Shown here: positions 37,641 through 45,675 of the stretch, piece by piece
Layout: each line of letters begins with the position of its first letter
Numbering within the stretch: position 1 is the stretch's first letter
Source of the DNA: Eubacterium sp.
GTDB lineage: Bacteria; Bacillota; Clostridia; Lachnospirales; Lachnospiraceae
Assembly (NCBI GenBank): GCA_017634555.1
Contig: JAGBNF010000020.1
Coordinates: forward strand, 16,834 to 80,833
DNA length: 64,000 nt
Direction of reading: 5' to 3'
Translations under genes and position numbers: made by a program
Notes under the pieces: model-generated
Database searches by the model: none
The model's input: only the letters and a program-made list of their open reading frames with translations
What the model was told of the DNA's origin: nothing

Positions 37641-39314
37641 TTACTCATTACTAATTGATTCCTTCAGCTTCGTCAGCGCGATCTTCGTCTCTGCTGCTGT
37701 CTCGCCAAGCAGCGACGCGATTTCCTGAACAATTCTCATCTGCTTATCAACCACCTTGTCCGCAATCTCAACGGTCTGGCGGCTTATCTCTTCATTTCTC
37801 TCACGCTGCGTCTCTTCCTCAGTTACATCACGGAAGATTCCCAGGATCAGATGATATTCCTTATCATAAACAATAGTCTTATCTACATACCTGCCGTATT
37901 CGGCCAGGTACTCACGCTTGTCGCGGATGGTACCTCCGTAGGTAAGTACTCTGTTGAAATCTGCTGGATCCAGCACACGTACAACCTGATCACCTAAAAT
38001 GTCACTTGCATCCCTAAGATTCAAAATCTTAAGTGCCGCATAGTTCACCTGCTGAACCTCCAGCTTCTCATTGAGAACGATAAGACCGTTCGGTGTATTT
38101 CTTGCGATGGTATCTGAGAAATTTTCCGCACGTTCTTTCAAGTACGGGAGGCACATAGATATCTCAGCCTTACCCTGCAGTATAGCAATTGCCTTCTCCC
38201 GACATGTATTGTATCCGCATGAACCGCAATTCAGTTCATCGTCCGGTCTTATCTTACCCATCTGACGGAGAGTCTCTTTGATCTCCGTCTCTCTCGGAGT
38301 CTCGAGCTTACGCTCGATCATTTCAAAATGCTTCTCGAGAGCGCGTGGTTCAGGCTGATCAACTTCGAAGTCCGTCTTTCCTGCATAGGACGAAACAGCG
38401 ATAAAGTCCTTCACAGGTGAGCGATGGAACTTCTCCATGACAGGTCCGCCTACACAACTACCCGAGCAGGCAGACATTTCGATAAAGCATTTATGCAGAT
38501 TTCCCGACTCAATATCCTTAAGTGCCGCGATACAGTTCTCAGTTCCGTCGATTGCCATGTAACTGTAGTCGGGATTTGACTTCTCCATAGTCTTCAGGAT
38601 TCCTCCCGTTGTCGGGAAGAACCTTGCGCGGCCCTTACCGTCGGACTCGGTGCCTTCTTCAATCTCAATCTTCTCTTCCTTCAGCCACGCTGTCAGCTCA
38701 TCAAATGTGAGCACCGCATCAACTATTCCTTCATAATGCTGTGCCTCATCCTTCTTGGCAACGCATGGTCCGATGAAGACTGTCTTCGCATTAGGGATAC
38801 GTTTCTTGATATCCGTGCAATGTGCCTGCATCGGCGAAAGCACATCCGCCAAGAGCGGCAGCAACGCCGGGAACTTCTTCTGGATCAGCAGATTCACCGA
38901 ATGGCAGCTTGAAGAAATTATGATATCTCTCGTTCCCTCATTTACCATGCGGTCGTACTCGCGCTTCACCATTGTGGCGCCAAGGGCCGTCTCCTCAACA
39001 TCATAAAATCCAAGCTTCTTCAGTGCCTTACGCATCGCCTCGATACCGACGCCCTCATAGTTTGCTACAAATGAAGGTGCAAGACTTGCAACAACAGGTG
39101 CCCCGCTCTGCAGCAGCACCTTTGCCTTCTCAGTCTCCTCAACGATTTCCTTTGCGCCCTGCGGACAAACAACAAAACATTGGCCGCACATTATACACTC
39201 ATTTCCTATAATGTACGCCTGATTGCCCGAGAAACGGATGGACTTCACCGGACAATGGCGGATACATTTATAACAATTTTTGCAGTTGGATTTTTTAAGA
39301 GTGAGACATTCCAT
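37641..39314 (-). CDS. hydS: Sensory [FeFe] hydrogenase HydS (group C) with PAS domain
   Basis: N-terminal 2[4Fe-4S] domain (CKNCYKCIRHCPVKSI, CIMCGQCFVVCPQGA), H-cluster domain with divergent L1 SSSCHSVNLL, L2 FIGPCVAKKDEA and L3 MSACSGSCVGGP, then an extra 4Fe-4S motif (NCGSCGYNTCREKA, about residue 372) and a PAS domain (about 400-510, FSDTIARNTPNGLIVLNEKLEV). The Pro/Cys change in L1 together with the PAS domain marks the group C sensory type, thought to detect H2 or redox state. 557 residues. It overlaps the preceding [2Fe-2S] gene by 20 bases. A short duplication AGTAATG sits at its stop. Confidence 0.92.
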   Translation of the reverse strand: MECLTLKKSNCKNCYKCIRHCPVKSIRFSGNQAYIIGNECIMCGQCFVVCPQGAKEIVEETEKAKVLLQSGAPVVASLAPSFVANYEGVGIEAMRKALKKLGFYDVEETALGATMVKREYDRMVNEGTRDIIISSSCHSVNLLIQKKFPALLPLLADVLSPMQAHCTDIKKRIPNAKTVFIGPCVAKKDEAQHYEGIVDAVLTFDELTAWLKEEKIEIEEGTESDGKGRARFFPTTGGILKTMEKSNPDYSYMAIDGTENCIAALKDIESGNLHKCFIEMSACSGSCVGGPVMEKFHRSPVKDFIAVSSYAGKTDFEVDQPEPRALEKHFEMIERKLETPRETEIKETLRQMGKIRPDDELNCGSCGYNTCREKAIAILQGKAEISMCLPYLKERAENFSDTIARNTPNGLIVLNEKLEVQQVNYAALKILNLRDASDILGDQVVRVLDPADFNRVLTYGGTIRDKREYLAEYGRYVDKTIVYDKEYHLILGIFRDVTEEETQRERNEEISRQTVEIADKVVDKQMRIVQEIASLLGETAAETKIALTKLKESISNE

Positions 39315-39579
39315 TAAACTTCGCCCTTTCCTCCTCTAAGGCCTTCACGACCTTGTCATTAAAGAATTCATCGAATCTCTCCGGTATTATGCCGCAGTAC
39401 ACTTCGTCGTTCACCGTAATCGTCACGCCTATGCGGTTGCACTGACCGGTGCAGAAGCAGCCGGCCAATGTTATCTCATTATCAAGTTCGTGCTCCTTGA
39501 TAGCCTGCTGAAACAGCTCAACTATCTTCTCGGATCCTTTCAAATGGCAGGATGAGCCAACACAAATCTGAACTATCAT
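39295..39579 (-). CDS. Thioredoxin-like [2Fe-2S] ferredoxin (NuoE-type)
   Basis: 94 residues with the four cluster Cys in CVGSSCHLKGS and CFCTGQCNRIG, the pattern of thioredoxin-like [2Fe-2S] proteins such as the NuoE/HydC domain. A small electron carrier, probably for the hydrogenase encoded next, with which it overlaps by 20 bases. Its twin at 39581 differs in the second half. Confidence 0.9.
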   Translation of the reverse strand: MIVQICVGSSCHLKGSEKIVELFQQAIKEHELDNEITLAGCFCTGQCNRIGVTITVNDEVYCGIIPERFDEFFNDKVVKALEEERAKFNGMSHS

Positions 39580-39580
39580 A

Positions 39581-39823
39581 TTACTTCACCTTCGGCAGAA
39601 CCGAAGCTTCGAAAAACTCCTTTACATTTTCAGGTGTTACTGAGAAGAACTCCTCGTCCACCTGTACGCAGACGCCCTGCTGACACTTGCCCATGCAAAA
39701 TGTACCAGCCAGCTCTACTTTATCTCCAAGCTGATTTTCTCTTATCAAATACTGCAGCTGTTCTACAACCTGTCTCGATCCTTTAATGTGGCAGGAAGAA
39801 CCGATACATACTGTAATCTTCAT
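39581..39823 (-). CDS. Thioredoxin-like [2Fe-2S] ferredoxin, second copy
   Basis: 80 residues with CIGSSCHIKGS and TFCMGKCQQGV. It ends one base before the next [2Fe-2S] gene begins; the two are probably an old tandem duplication. First gene of the hydrogenase cluster, with GAGGAGATTTAGAA before the ATG. Confidence 0.9.
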   Translation of the reverse strand: MKITVCIGSSCHIKGSRQVVEQLQYLIRENQLGDKVELAGTFCMGKCQQGVCVQVDEEFFSVTPENVKEFFEASVLPKVK

Positions 39824-39870
39824 TTCTAAATCTCCTCGCGTACTAATTCTTCGTGTTTCATCGCGTCAGT

Positions 39871-39934
39871 AAGTCAAAATGCGTTTCTCACAATCGAGAT
39901 TACATTTCCCACAAGTGAGATCACATTTTGACTT
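39871..39934. promoter_or_regulatory. Nested inverted repeat upstream of the hydrogenase cluster
   Basis: Outer arms AAGTCAAAATG (39871-39881) and CATTTTGACTT (39924-39934); inner arms TCTCAC (39886-39891) and GTGAGA (39915-39920). It also contains a direct repeat CACAA..GAGAT.ACATTT. The inner arms resemble Rex half-sites (TTGTGA), but no 18-bp Rex operator is formed. It could be an operator or mRNA leader structure for the hydrogenase genes, or the terminator of adhE-kinase from the other side. Confidence 0.5.
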
Positions 39935-39950
39935 CCGACATTTATATCAT

Positions 39951-40017
39951 TTATTCATAGTCCACAACATTAACTATTGTGACACCTATCATTCTATTCG
40001 TAGTCCACAACATTAAC
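39951..40017 (-). repeat. Duplicated 3' end of the kinase gene
   Basis: A 24-base segment at 39994-40017 (coding VNVVDYE and stop) is repeated at 39951-39974 with three changes, 43 bases apart. The second copy again ends in a stop codon. Confidence 0.8.
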
Positions 40018-40743
40018 CCATGAAAGCAGGAACTCGCGCTCCTTCTCGTTGCCTTTAACAGACTGAGAAGCTGCAACGATCGGCATCCATTTCTGAACGT
40101 ACTGCTTTGCTGTGTTGCTCTTCTTGCAGAAGAGGTCGAGGTACTTCTTGGCACCTTCGATATCACCGTTCAGCCAGAAAAGCAGGTATGTACGAGCAAC
40201 GTCTGCGGATGCATTTCCCTGTGTAGCATGAGACCAGTCGAGGATGTACGGAGTACCGTCTTCAGCAATGATGATGTTTGACGGATTGAAATCTCCGTGG
40301 CAAACCTTGTTATGCTTAGGCATGCCTTCAAGACGTGTGTGAAGATCGTAACGAGTTGTAGCATCAAGCTCTGTAGCGCTGATCTTTCTGTTCATCTTAT
40401 CCTTAAGCTTGTTGAGCAGAGGACATGTCTTTGCATGAACTGTAAGCTGCAGATCAACAAACTGTTCGAGATACTCTTCCTTCTTATCCGGATTCTCTTC
40501 CATAAGCTGCGCGAGGGTCTTTCCCTTTATATATTCGAATACTATAGCCCATTTACCGTCGATCATAGTAACCTCGAGAACCTTAGGAATGCTGAGTCCT
40601 GTCTCCTCGATTCTTGCCTGATTGAGAGCCTCATTCAGAACGTCAGCCTTTGAATAGTCTTCATTAAAAACCTTGATACATCTTCCGCCGTCGCGGTAAA
40701 TAGTCTTATCTTTTCTTACTGCTATTACTCTGTCCAGTTTCAT
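39994..40743 (-). CDS. Aminoglycoside phosphotransferase/choline kinase-like protein
   Basis: Small APH-fold kinase: N-lobe with IKVFNEDYSKADVLNEAL, hinge IVFEYIKGKTLAQLM, catalytic loop VCHGDFNPSNIII and metal Asp YILDWSHA. 249 residues. ATG at 40743 has AAGGAGG upstream; further upstream codons lie in adhE. Lies 13 bases after adhE in the same direction, so it is probably in the rex-adhE operon. Substrate unknown; a sugar, amino alcohol or antibiotic phosphotransferase are all possible. Confidence 0.85.
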   Translation of the reverse strand: MKLDRVIAVRKDKTIYRDGGRCIKVFNEDYSKADVLNEALNQARIEETGLSIPKVLEVTMIDGKWAIVFEYIKGKTLAQLMEENPDKKEEYLEQFVDLQLTVHAKTCPLLNKLKDKMNRKISATELDATTRYDLHTRLEGMPKHNKVCHGDFNPSNIIIAEDGTPYILDWSHATQGNASADVARTYLLFWLNGDIEGAKKYLDLFCKKSNTAKQYVQKWMPIVAASQSVKGNEKEREFLLSWVNVVDYE

Positions 40744-40756
40744 ACCTTCATCCTCC

Positions 40757-43462
40757 TTACGCTTTCTTAGTCTTACGGTAAGCACCCTTAACCTTGTCAG
40801 GCTTTGGAGCTTCAGCAATGTCGGCAGCTGTAGGCTTCTTTGTCTCCTCGAAATGCTTGCCGCCGTAGTATGCATTGAGATACATCTGTTTGATCTCAGA
40901 CATTAACGGATAACGCGGATTTGCGCCTGTGCACTGATCATCGAAGGCCTGCTCAACCATATCATCGAGACGGTCAAGGAAATCCTTCTCATCGATTCCG
41001 TAATCCTTGATTGTATCCTTGATACCAACTCTCGCCTTGAGGTCATTAACAGCCTTGATAAGATTCTCGAGCTTCTCCTCGTCAGTCTTACCGCCAAGGC
41101 CGAGTGCGTCAGCAACCTCAGCATATCTTGCGAGCGTATGAGGATGATCGTACTGTGAAAATGTACCCATCTTCGCAGGTGCTTCCGCAGCATTGAAACG
41201 GAGTACCTCTTCGATCATAAGAGCATTTGCAACTCCGTGTGGCAGATGATGGAATGCACCGAGCTTATGTGCCATTGAATGACATACTCCCAGGAAGGCA
41301 TTGGCAAAGGCCATACCGGCCATAGTAGCGGCATTTGCCATCTTCTCGCGTGCTTCGATATCTGTCTGGCCGTTCTCATAAGCTCGCGGCAGATACTTAA
41401 ATATATTCTTGAGTGCCTGAATAGCAAGGCCATCGGTATAATCCGTTGCAAGCATTGCAGCATAGGCTTCAAGTGCGTGTGTTACGGCGTCGATACCGGA
41501 TGCCGCAGTCAGTCCCTTAGGAGCAGACATGTGGAAATCCGTATCGATGATCGCCATGTTAGGAAGTAACTGATAATCAGCAAGCGGATATTTAACACCT
41601 GACTTCTCATCAGTAATAACTGCGAATGGAGTAACCTCCGAACCTGTACCTGCAGATGTCGGGATAGCGATGAAGTAAGCCTTCTCGCCCATCTTAGGAA
41701 ATGTGTAAATTCTCTTTCTGATATCTATGAATCTCATTGCCATATCCATGAAGTCAGCTTCCGGATGCTCATAGAGAACCCACATGATCTTACCTGCATC
41801 CATAGCTGAACCACCACCGAGTGCGATGATTGTATCAGGCTTAAATGCTCTCATCTGCTCTGCACCGCGGAGTGCACATTCAAGTGTAGGATCCGGAGCA
41901 ACATCATAGAAGCAGCTGTATTCGATGCCCATTTCCTCAAGCTTTTCGAATATCGGCTTAGCATAACCATTTGTATAAAGGAACTGGTCTGTAACGATGA
42001 AGGCACGCTTCTTATTCATTACATTTCTCAGCTCATCAAGTGCAACTGGGAGACATCCCTTCTTGATATATACCTTCTCAGGTGCTCTGAACCAAAGCAT
42101 GTTCTCTCTCCTTTCGGCAACTGTCTTGATATTGATAAGGTGCTTAACTCCCACATTTTCCGAAACGGAGTTTCCGCCCCATGAGCCGCAGCCCAGTGTA
42201 AGTGACGGAGCAAGTTTGAAGTTGTAAAGGTCTCCGATACCACCCTGTGATGAAGGAGTATTAACGAGGATACGGCAGGTCTTCATACGTGATGTGAACT
42301 CTGCAAGCTTATCCTGCTCTGTAACTTCGTTGAGATATACCGATGATGTATGACCATAACCGCCGTCAGCGATAAGGTGCTCTGCCTTGTCAAGAGCATC
42401 AGCGAAGCTCTCTGCCTTGTACATAGCAAGTACAGGACTCAGCTTCTCGTGAGCGAACTCCTCAGAAAGATCAACGCTTTCAACCTCACCGATGAGGATC
42501 TTTGTTCCTTCAGGAACTGTAACTCCTGAAAGCTCTGCAATCTTAGCTGCAGACTGGCCAACGATCTTTGCGTTGAGCGCTCCATTTATGATAATAGTCT
42601 TACGAACCTTTTCTGTCTCAGCCGGGTTAAGGAAATAACAACCGCGTGCCGCAAATTCCTCTTTGACTGCATCGTAAATAGATTTAAGAACGATAACTGA
42701 CTGCTCAGATGCACAGATCATACCGTTATCAAATGTCTTGGAGTGAATGATGGAATTCACTGCAAGAAGGATATCTGCGGTATCATCTATGATCGCCGGT
42801 GTGTTGCCTGCGCCTACGCCTAAGGCAGGCTTTCCGCTGGAGTATGCAGCCTTTACCATTCCCGGACCGCCTGTGGCGAGGATGATGTCAGCTTCTTTCA
42901 TTACAAAATTGGTCATGTCCAGGCTAGGTACATCGATCCAGTCAATGATTCCTTCCGGTGCACCTGCAGCAACCGCAGCCTCAAGGACAAGCTTGGCTGC
43001 TGCAATCGTGCTGTTCTTAGCACGCGGGTGTGGGCTGATAATAATGGCATTACGGGTTTTAAGAGCTATCAGGCATTTGAAGATAGCCGTAGAGGTTGGA
43101 TTTGTCGTTGGGATGACCGCTGCGATAACGCCGATAGGCTCAGCAATCTTCTTCATACCGTATGCCTTATCTTCTTCTATAACTCCACAGGTCTTGGTAT
43201 TCTTGTAAGCATTATAAATGTACTCTGACGCATAGTTGTTCTTGATTACTTTGTCTTCAACAACTCCCATGCCTGTCTCTTCTACTGCCATCTTAGCGAG
43301 AGGGATACGTGCTTTGTTAGCAGCGGAAGCGGCAGCCAAGAATATCTTATCCACCTGTTCCTGTGTGTAAGTTGCAAAAAGCTTCTGAGCTTCTCTTACA
43401 CGCGCGATCGCTTCTTCAAGCTTTTCAACGCTGTCGACAATTTCATACTCCTTTACGTCCAT
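40757..43462 (-). CDS. adhE: Bifunctional aldehyde-alcohol dehydrogenase AdhE
   Basis: Acetyl-CoA to ethanol enzyme. N-terminal CoA-acylating aldehyde dehydrogenase (about 1-440) with NAD site region VPTTNPTSTA-like IPTTNPTSTAIF and catalytic Cys in GMICASEQS; C-terminal iron-dependent alcohol dehydrogenase (about 460-880) with GGGSAMDAGK, and iron ligands of the Fe-ADH family including DAVTHALEAY and CHSMAHKLGAFHH. 901 residues, full length. Overlaps rex by 20 bases, so it is in the same transcript and under Rex control. Confidence 0.97.
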   Translation of the reverse strand: MDVKEYEIVDSVEKLEEAIARVREAQKLFATYTQEQVDKIFLAAASAANKARIPLAKMAVEETGMGVVEDKVIKNNYASEYIYNAYKNTKTCGVIEEDKAYGMKKIAEPIGVIAAVIPTTNPTSTAIFKCLIALKTRNAIIISPHPRAKNSTIAAAKLVLEAAVAAGAPEGIIDWIDVPSLDMTNFVMKEADIILATGGPGMVKAAYSSGKPALGVGAGNTPAIIDDTADILLAVNSIIHSKTFDNGMICASEQSVIVLKSIYDAVKEEFAARGCYFLNPAETEKVRKTIIINGALNAKIVGQSAAKIAELSGVTVPEGTKILIGEVESVDLSEEFAHEKLSPVLAMYKAESFADALDKAEHLIADGGYGHTSSVYLNEVTEQDKLAEFTSRMKTCRILVNTPSSQGGIGDLYNFKLAPSLTLGCGSWGGNSVSENVGVKHLINIKTVAERRENMLWFRAPEKVYIKKGCLPVALDELRNVMNKKRAFIVTDQFLYTNGYAKPIFEKLEEMGIEYSCFYDVAPDPTLECALRGAEQMRAFKPDTIIALGGGSAMDAGKIMWVLYEHPEADFMDMAMRFIDIRKRIYTFPKMGEKAYFIAIPTSAGTGSEVTPFAVITDEKSGVKYPLADYQLLPNMAIIDTDFHMSAPKGLTAASGIDAVTHALEAYAAMLATDYTDGLAIQALKNIFKYLPRAYENGQTDIEAREKMANAATMAGMAFANAFLGVCHSMAHKLGAFHHLPHGVANALMIEEVLRFNAAEAPAKMGTFSQYDHPHTLARYAEVADALGLGGKTDEEKLENLIKAVNDLKARVGIKDTIKDYGIDEKDFLDRLDDMVEQAFDDQCTGANPRYPLMSEIKQMYLNAYYGGKHFEETKKPTAADIAEAPKPDKVKGAYRKTKKA

Positions 43463-44099
43463 TTTTCTCCTCCTGATCCTGATTCTTTAATTGGTTATTT
43501 AAATGTGCCAGAGATAGTGCCAGATTTTCATTCTGAAGCATTATTCCTTCGGGAACCTCCAACTTACATGGCGCGAAATTCCATATAGCGGCTATTCCCG
43601 CCTGCACCATCAGGTCGCATACGACCTGGGCTGAGCCTTCACCCACGGTGATGATCCCGAGCCTTATTGAATGAGTTTTGCAGTAAGCTTCGAAACGATT
43701 CATCGGAAGTATTTCCGTTTTACCGTTCAGGCTGATCACCTGTTCGTTGCAGTCAAATGCGGCCGAAATCATTACTCCGTATTTGCGAAATTCGTCATAC
43801 TCCAGCAGCGCTCTTCCGAGCCTTCCGGCTCCAACCAGCACAGCTTCTGTAAGACTTTTAATGCCTAAGGCTTCCTCAAGTTTTTCGATAAGTTCCTGCG
43901 TCACATATCCGAGCTTAGGTTTTCCCGCTCCGCTCACGGCGGCAAGATCTTTTCTCACCTGTACTTCCCCAAGACTGAGCTTCTTCGATATCGTCGTTGC
44001 CGATATATAGGAATACTCATCCGGCGGAAGTTCCCGCAGCATTCCGAGATAAACCGGAAGCCTGCCGAGGGTTGCCTTCGAAACAGATAATCTCTCCAT
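43443..44099 (-). CDS. rex: Redox-sensing transcriptional repressor Rex
   Basis: NADH-sensing repressor of fermentation genes. N-terminal winged helix (about 1-75: ISATTISKKLSLGEVQVRKDL, with AVSGAGKPKLGYVT) and C-terminal Rossmann domain with AVLVGAGRLGRALLEY, and a C-terminal swap helix. About 218 residues. ATG at 44099 has AAAGGAGG 7 bases upstream; an ATG at 44120 lies before the ribosome site. It directly precedes adhE (20-base overlap) and has two inverted repeats of operator size upstream, so it is probably autoregulated. Confidence 0.95.
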   Translation of the reverse strand: MERLSVSKATLGRLPVYLGMLRELPPDEYSYISATTISKKLSLGEVQVRKDLAAVSGAGKPKLGYVTQELIEKLEEALGIKSLTEAVLVGAGRLGRALLEYDEFRKYGVMISAAFDCNEQVISLNGKTEILPMNRFEAYCKTHSIRLGIITVGEGSAQVVCDLMVQAGIAAIWNFAPCKLEVPEGIMLQNENLALSLAHLNNQLKNQDQEEKNGRKGV

Positions 44100-44168
44100 A
44101 CCCCTGCCTCCTTTCCTCATTTCGGTTACATTGTAATTTCAGGAAGCGTGATTGAAAATTCTTAAAAA

Positions 44169-44186
44169 TGATAATCGGTATTATCA
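44169..44186. promoter_or_regulatory. Candidate Rex operator 1
   Basis: TGATAAT-CGGT-ATTATCA, a perfect 7-4-7 inverted repeat of 18 bp, the size of Rex operators (TTGTTAA-N4-TTAACAA type). 70 bases upstream of the rex start. Confidence 0.6.
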
Positions 44187-44189
44187 ATA

Positions 44190-44208
44190 TCGATAACTCC
44201 TTTATCGA
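44190..44208. promoter_or_regulatory. Candidate Rex operator 2
   Basis: TCGATAA-CTCCT-TTATCGA, a perfect 7-5-7 inverted repeat just 3 bases from the first one. Two side-by-side palindromes suggest binding of a dimeric repressor such as Rex. Confidence 0.5.
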
Positions 44209-44229
44209 GTAGGGAAATTTTTCCGTCCA

Positions 44230-44511
44230 AATACTAACATTCACTCTTTATCAGCTTGATATGGTAGTATTTTCCGATTCCTGTAATTGCTCAATTTTTC
44301 GGGTGTACTAACATTCTTTGACTATCGGCACGAATTGGTAGTAAATTTCCGGTTATTCTGGCTTCTCAATTTTTTGGCATACTACCACTTCAGCGGTTTT
44401 CAGTACGTCTTGTTAGTAATTTCCGGTTTTTCCGGCTACTGAAAGCATCTACATACTACCACCACTATGGTTTTCGGCAGGTTATGTTAGTAATGCCCCG
44501 GTTTTACGCAA
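44230..44511 (-). repeat. Array 2: paralogous four-unit TACTA[A/C]CA array upstream of rex
   Basis: Sites: TACTAACA 44232, TGGTAGTA 44262, TACTAACA 44306, TGGTAGTA 44336, TACTACCA 44380, TGTTAGTA 44411, TACTACCA 44454, TGTTAGTA 44485. Distances 30, 44, 30, 44, 31, 43, 31. In reverse complement the units align with array 1, including spacers such as CGAAAAATTGAGCAATTAC and the TTGCGTAAAA end. Upstream of the rex-adhE operon in a 540-base gap with no convincing gene. Confidence 0.9.
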
Positions 44512-44512
44512 A

Positions 44513-44562
44513 TAACAGACCCATGAATGTCAGAATTAATTCTGACATTCATGGGTCTGTTA
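44513..44562. other. 50-bp perfect palindrome
   Basis: TAACAGACCCATGAATGTC... is symmetric to the base about 44537/44538, with no loop. It abuts array 2 (1 base apart) and follows the LysR gene by 76 bases. No T-run follows on the minus strand, so a simple terminator is uncertain. Confidence 0.9.
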
Positions 44563-44638
44563 ATACTTTATGTATTATGTCGATACATGTTCTATATCAA
44601 AATATCAAATTTTCATATACCAATATAAGCAATCAGCT

Positions 44639-45559
44639 CTAGATATACTTCCTCCTGGATTCACACAGCTCCGTTATGAACTGCTGATCAAGCTTAGTAA
44701 GCTTATAGCCATCCTTGTAGATCAGGACGTCCTTGTAAATCTTCTTGTTATCCGCACATTTCCTGAGGACAAGATTGTAACGTTCAAGCAGCTTCTTCGG
44801 TGCCGGTGAAACCCACATAAAGGTTTCAGGATTCATGGACAGAAGATCGAACTGACTTGCTCTCTCGAAGATAAAAATTCTTCGGTCGATGTTATCAGGA
44901 AGCTCCTCCTTCACAACCTTCGAAAGCGGCATCGACGGAACGTATGGATCCGCATGAGCGATCTCAATATAATCCGTCAGATCCTCGAATGTAATCTCCT
45001 CTTTCTTTGCAAGTGGATTCTCAGCACTCATGATGAGTGAATAAGTAAACTCCGTGACCAGCTCATACTGGAAGCCCTTCTCCTCAAGCATGGTTTTGAA
45101 GTATTTATCATAATTCTCAGCATAACGGATAATACCCAGCTTATAATCATGATTCAGCATGTTGTGGATCGTACGCTGAGAATTGGTCTCCTTATAGAAG
45201 ACTTCAGTAGGCTCCTTTGTGAGTGACTTTGAGAACTCAGCAAATGCCTCAGATATATAACAAGCACGCGGTACAGATATGGAAAACTTCTGCTTCGGAG
45301 TTGCGGCAGACTTATAGAACTTCTCGAGATCATCAATCTGATTCAGAATCCCCTTCGCGAAGTTAATGAACTCATCCCCCTCCGGTGTCAGCTTCATACC
45401 GTTCTGGGTACGTTCAAAAATCGTAATTCCGAGATCACTTTCCAGCTCCTTTATGGAACGGCTGATATTCGGTGCCGCGATCATAAGTGACTCCGAAGCC
45501 TTATTCAGCGAGCCGGCCTTCGCAACCTCCAGCGCATGCTTCATATGTAGTAAATTCAT
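44639..45559 (-). CDS. LysR-family transcriptional regulator
   Basis: N-terminal winged helix (about 1-65: ALEVAKAGSLNKASESLMIAAPNISRSIKELE), linker helix and an effector-binding domain of about 220 residues with the two lobes typical of LysR proteins. 306 residues, normal. RBS AGGTGA precedes the ATG. It lies 116 bases after the alanine dehydrogenase gene in the same direction, so it may regulate it; LysR genes usually are divergent from their targets, so this is only a guess. Confidence 0.92.
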   Translation of the reverse strand: MNLLHMKHALEVAKAGSLNKASESLMIAAPNISRSIKELESDLGITIFERTQNGMKLTPEGDEFINFAKGILNQIDDLEKFYKSAATPKQKFSISVPRACYISEAFAEFSKSLTKEPTEVFYKETNSQRTIHNMLNHDYKLGIIRYAENYDKYFKTMLEEKGFQYELVTEFTYSLIMSAENPLAKKEEITFEDLTDYIEIAHADPYVPSMPLSKVVKEELPDNIDRRIFIFERASQFDLLSMNPETFMWVSPAPKKLLERYNLVLRKCADNKKIYKDVLIYKDGYKLTKLDQQFITELCESRRKYI

Positions 45560-45583
45560 ACGATTTCACCTCACTAACGGTGC

Positions 45584-45607
45584 CAGCCACCGGTCTCCCG
45601 GTGGCTG
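45584..45607 (-). terminator. Hairpin between ald and the LysR gene
   Basis: CAGCCACCGG pairs perfectly with CCGGTGGCTG across 4 bases. Nearly the same hairpin with neighbouring GATAAATCTCAT follows the epimerase gene at 47038. No T-run here, so its role as terminator is weak. Confidence 0.5.
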
Positions 45608-45675
45608 ATCAATCTCATCCATTATGTTTCACAATCTACAAATACCGGTACCAAGTACCACCATTCAGTATAACT

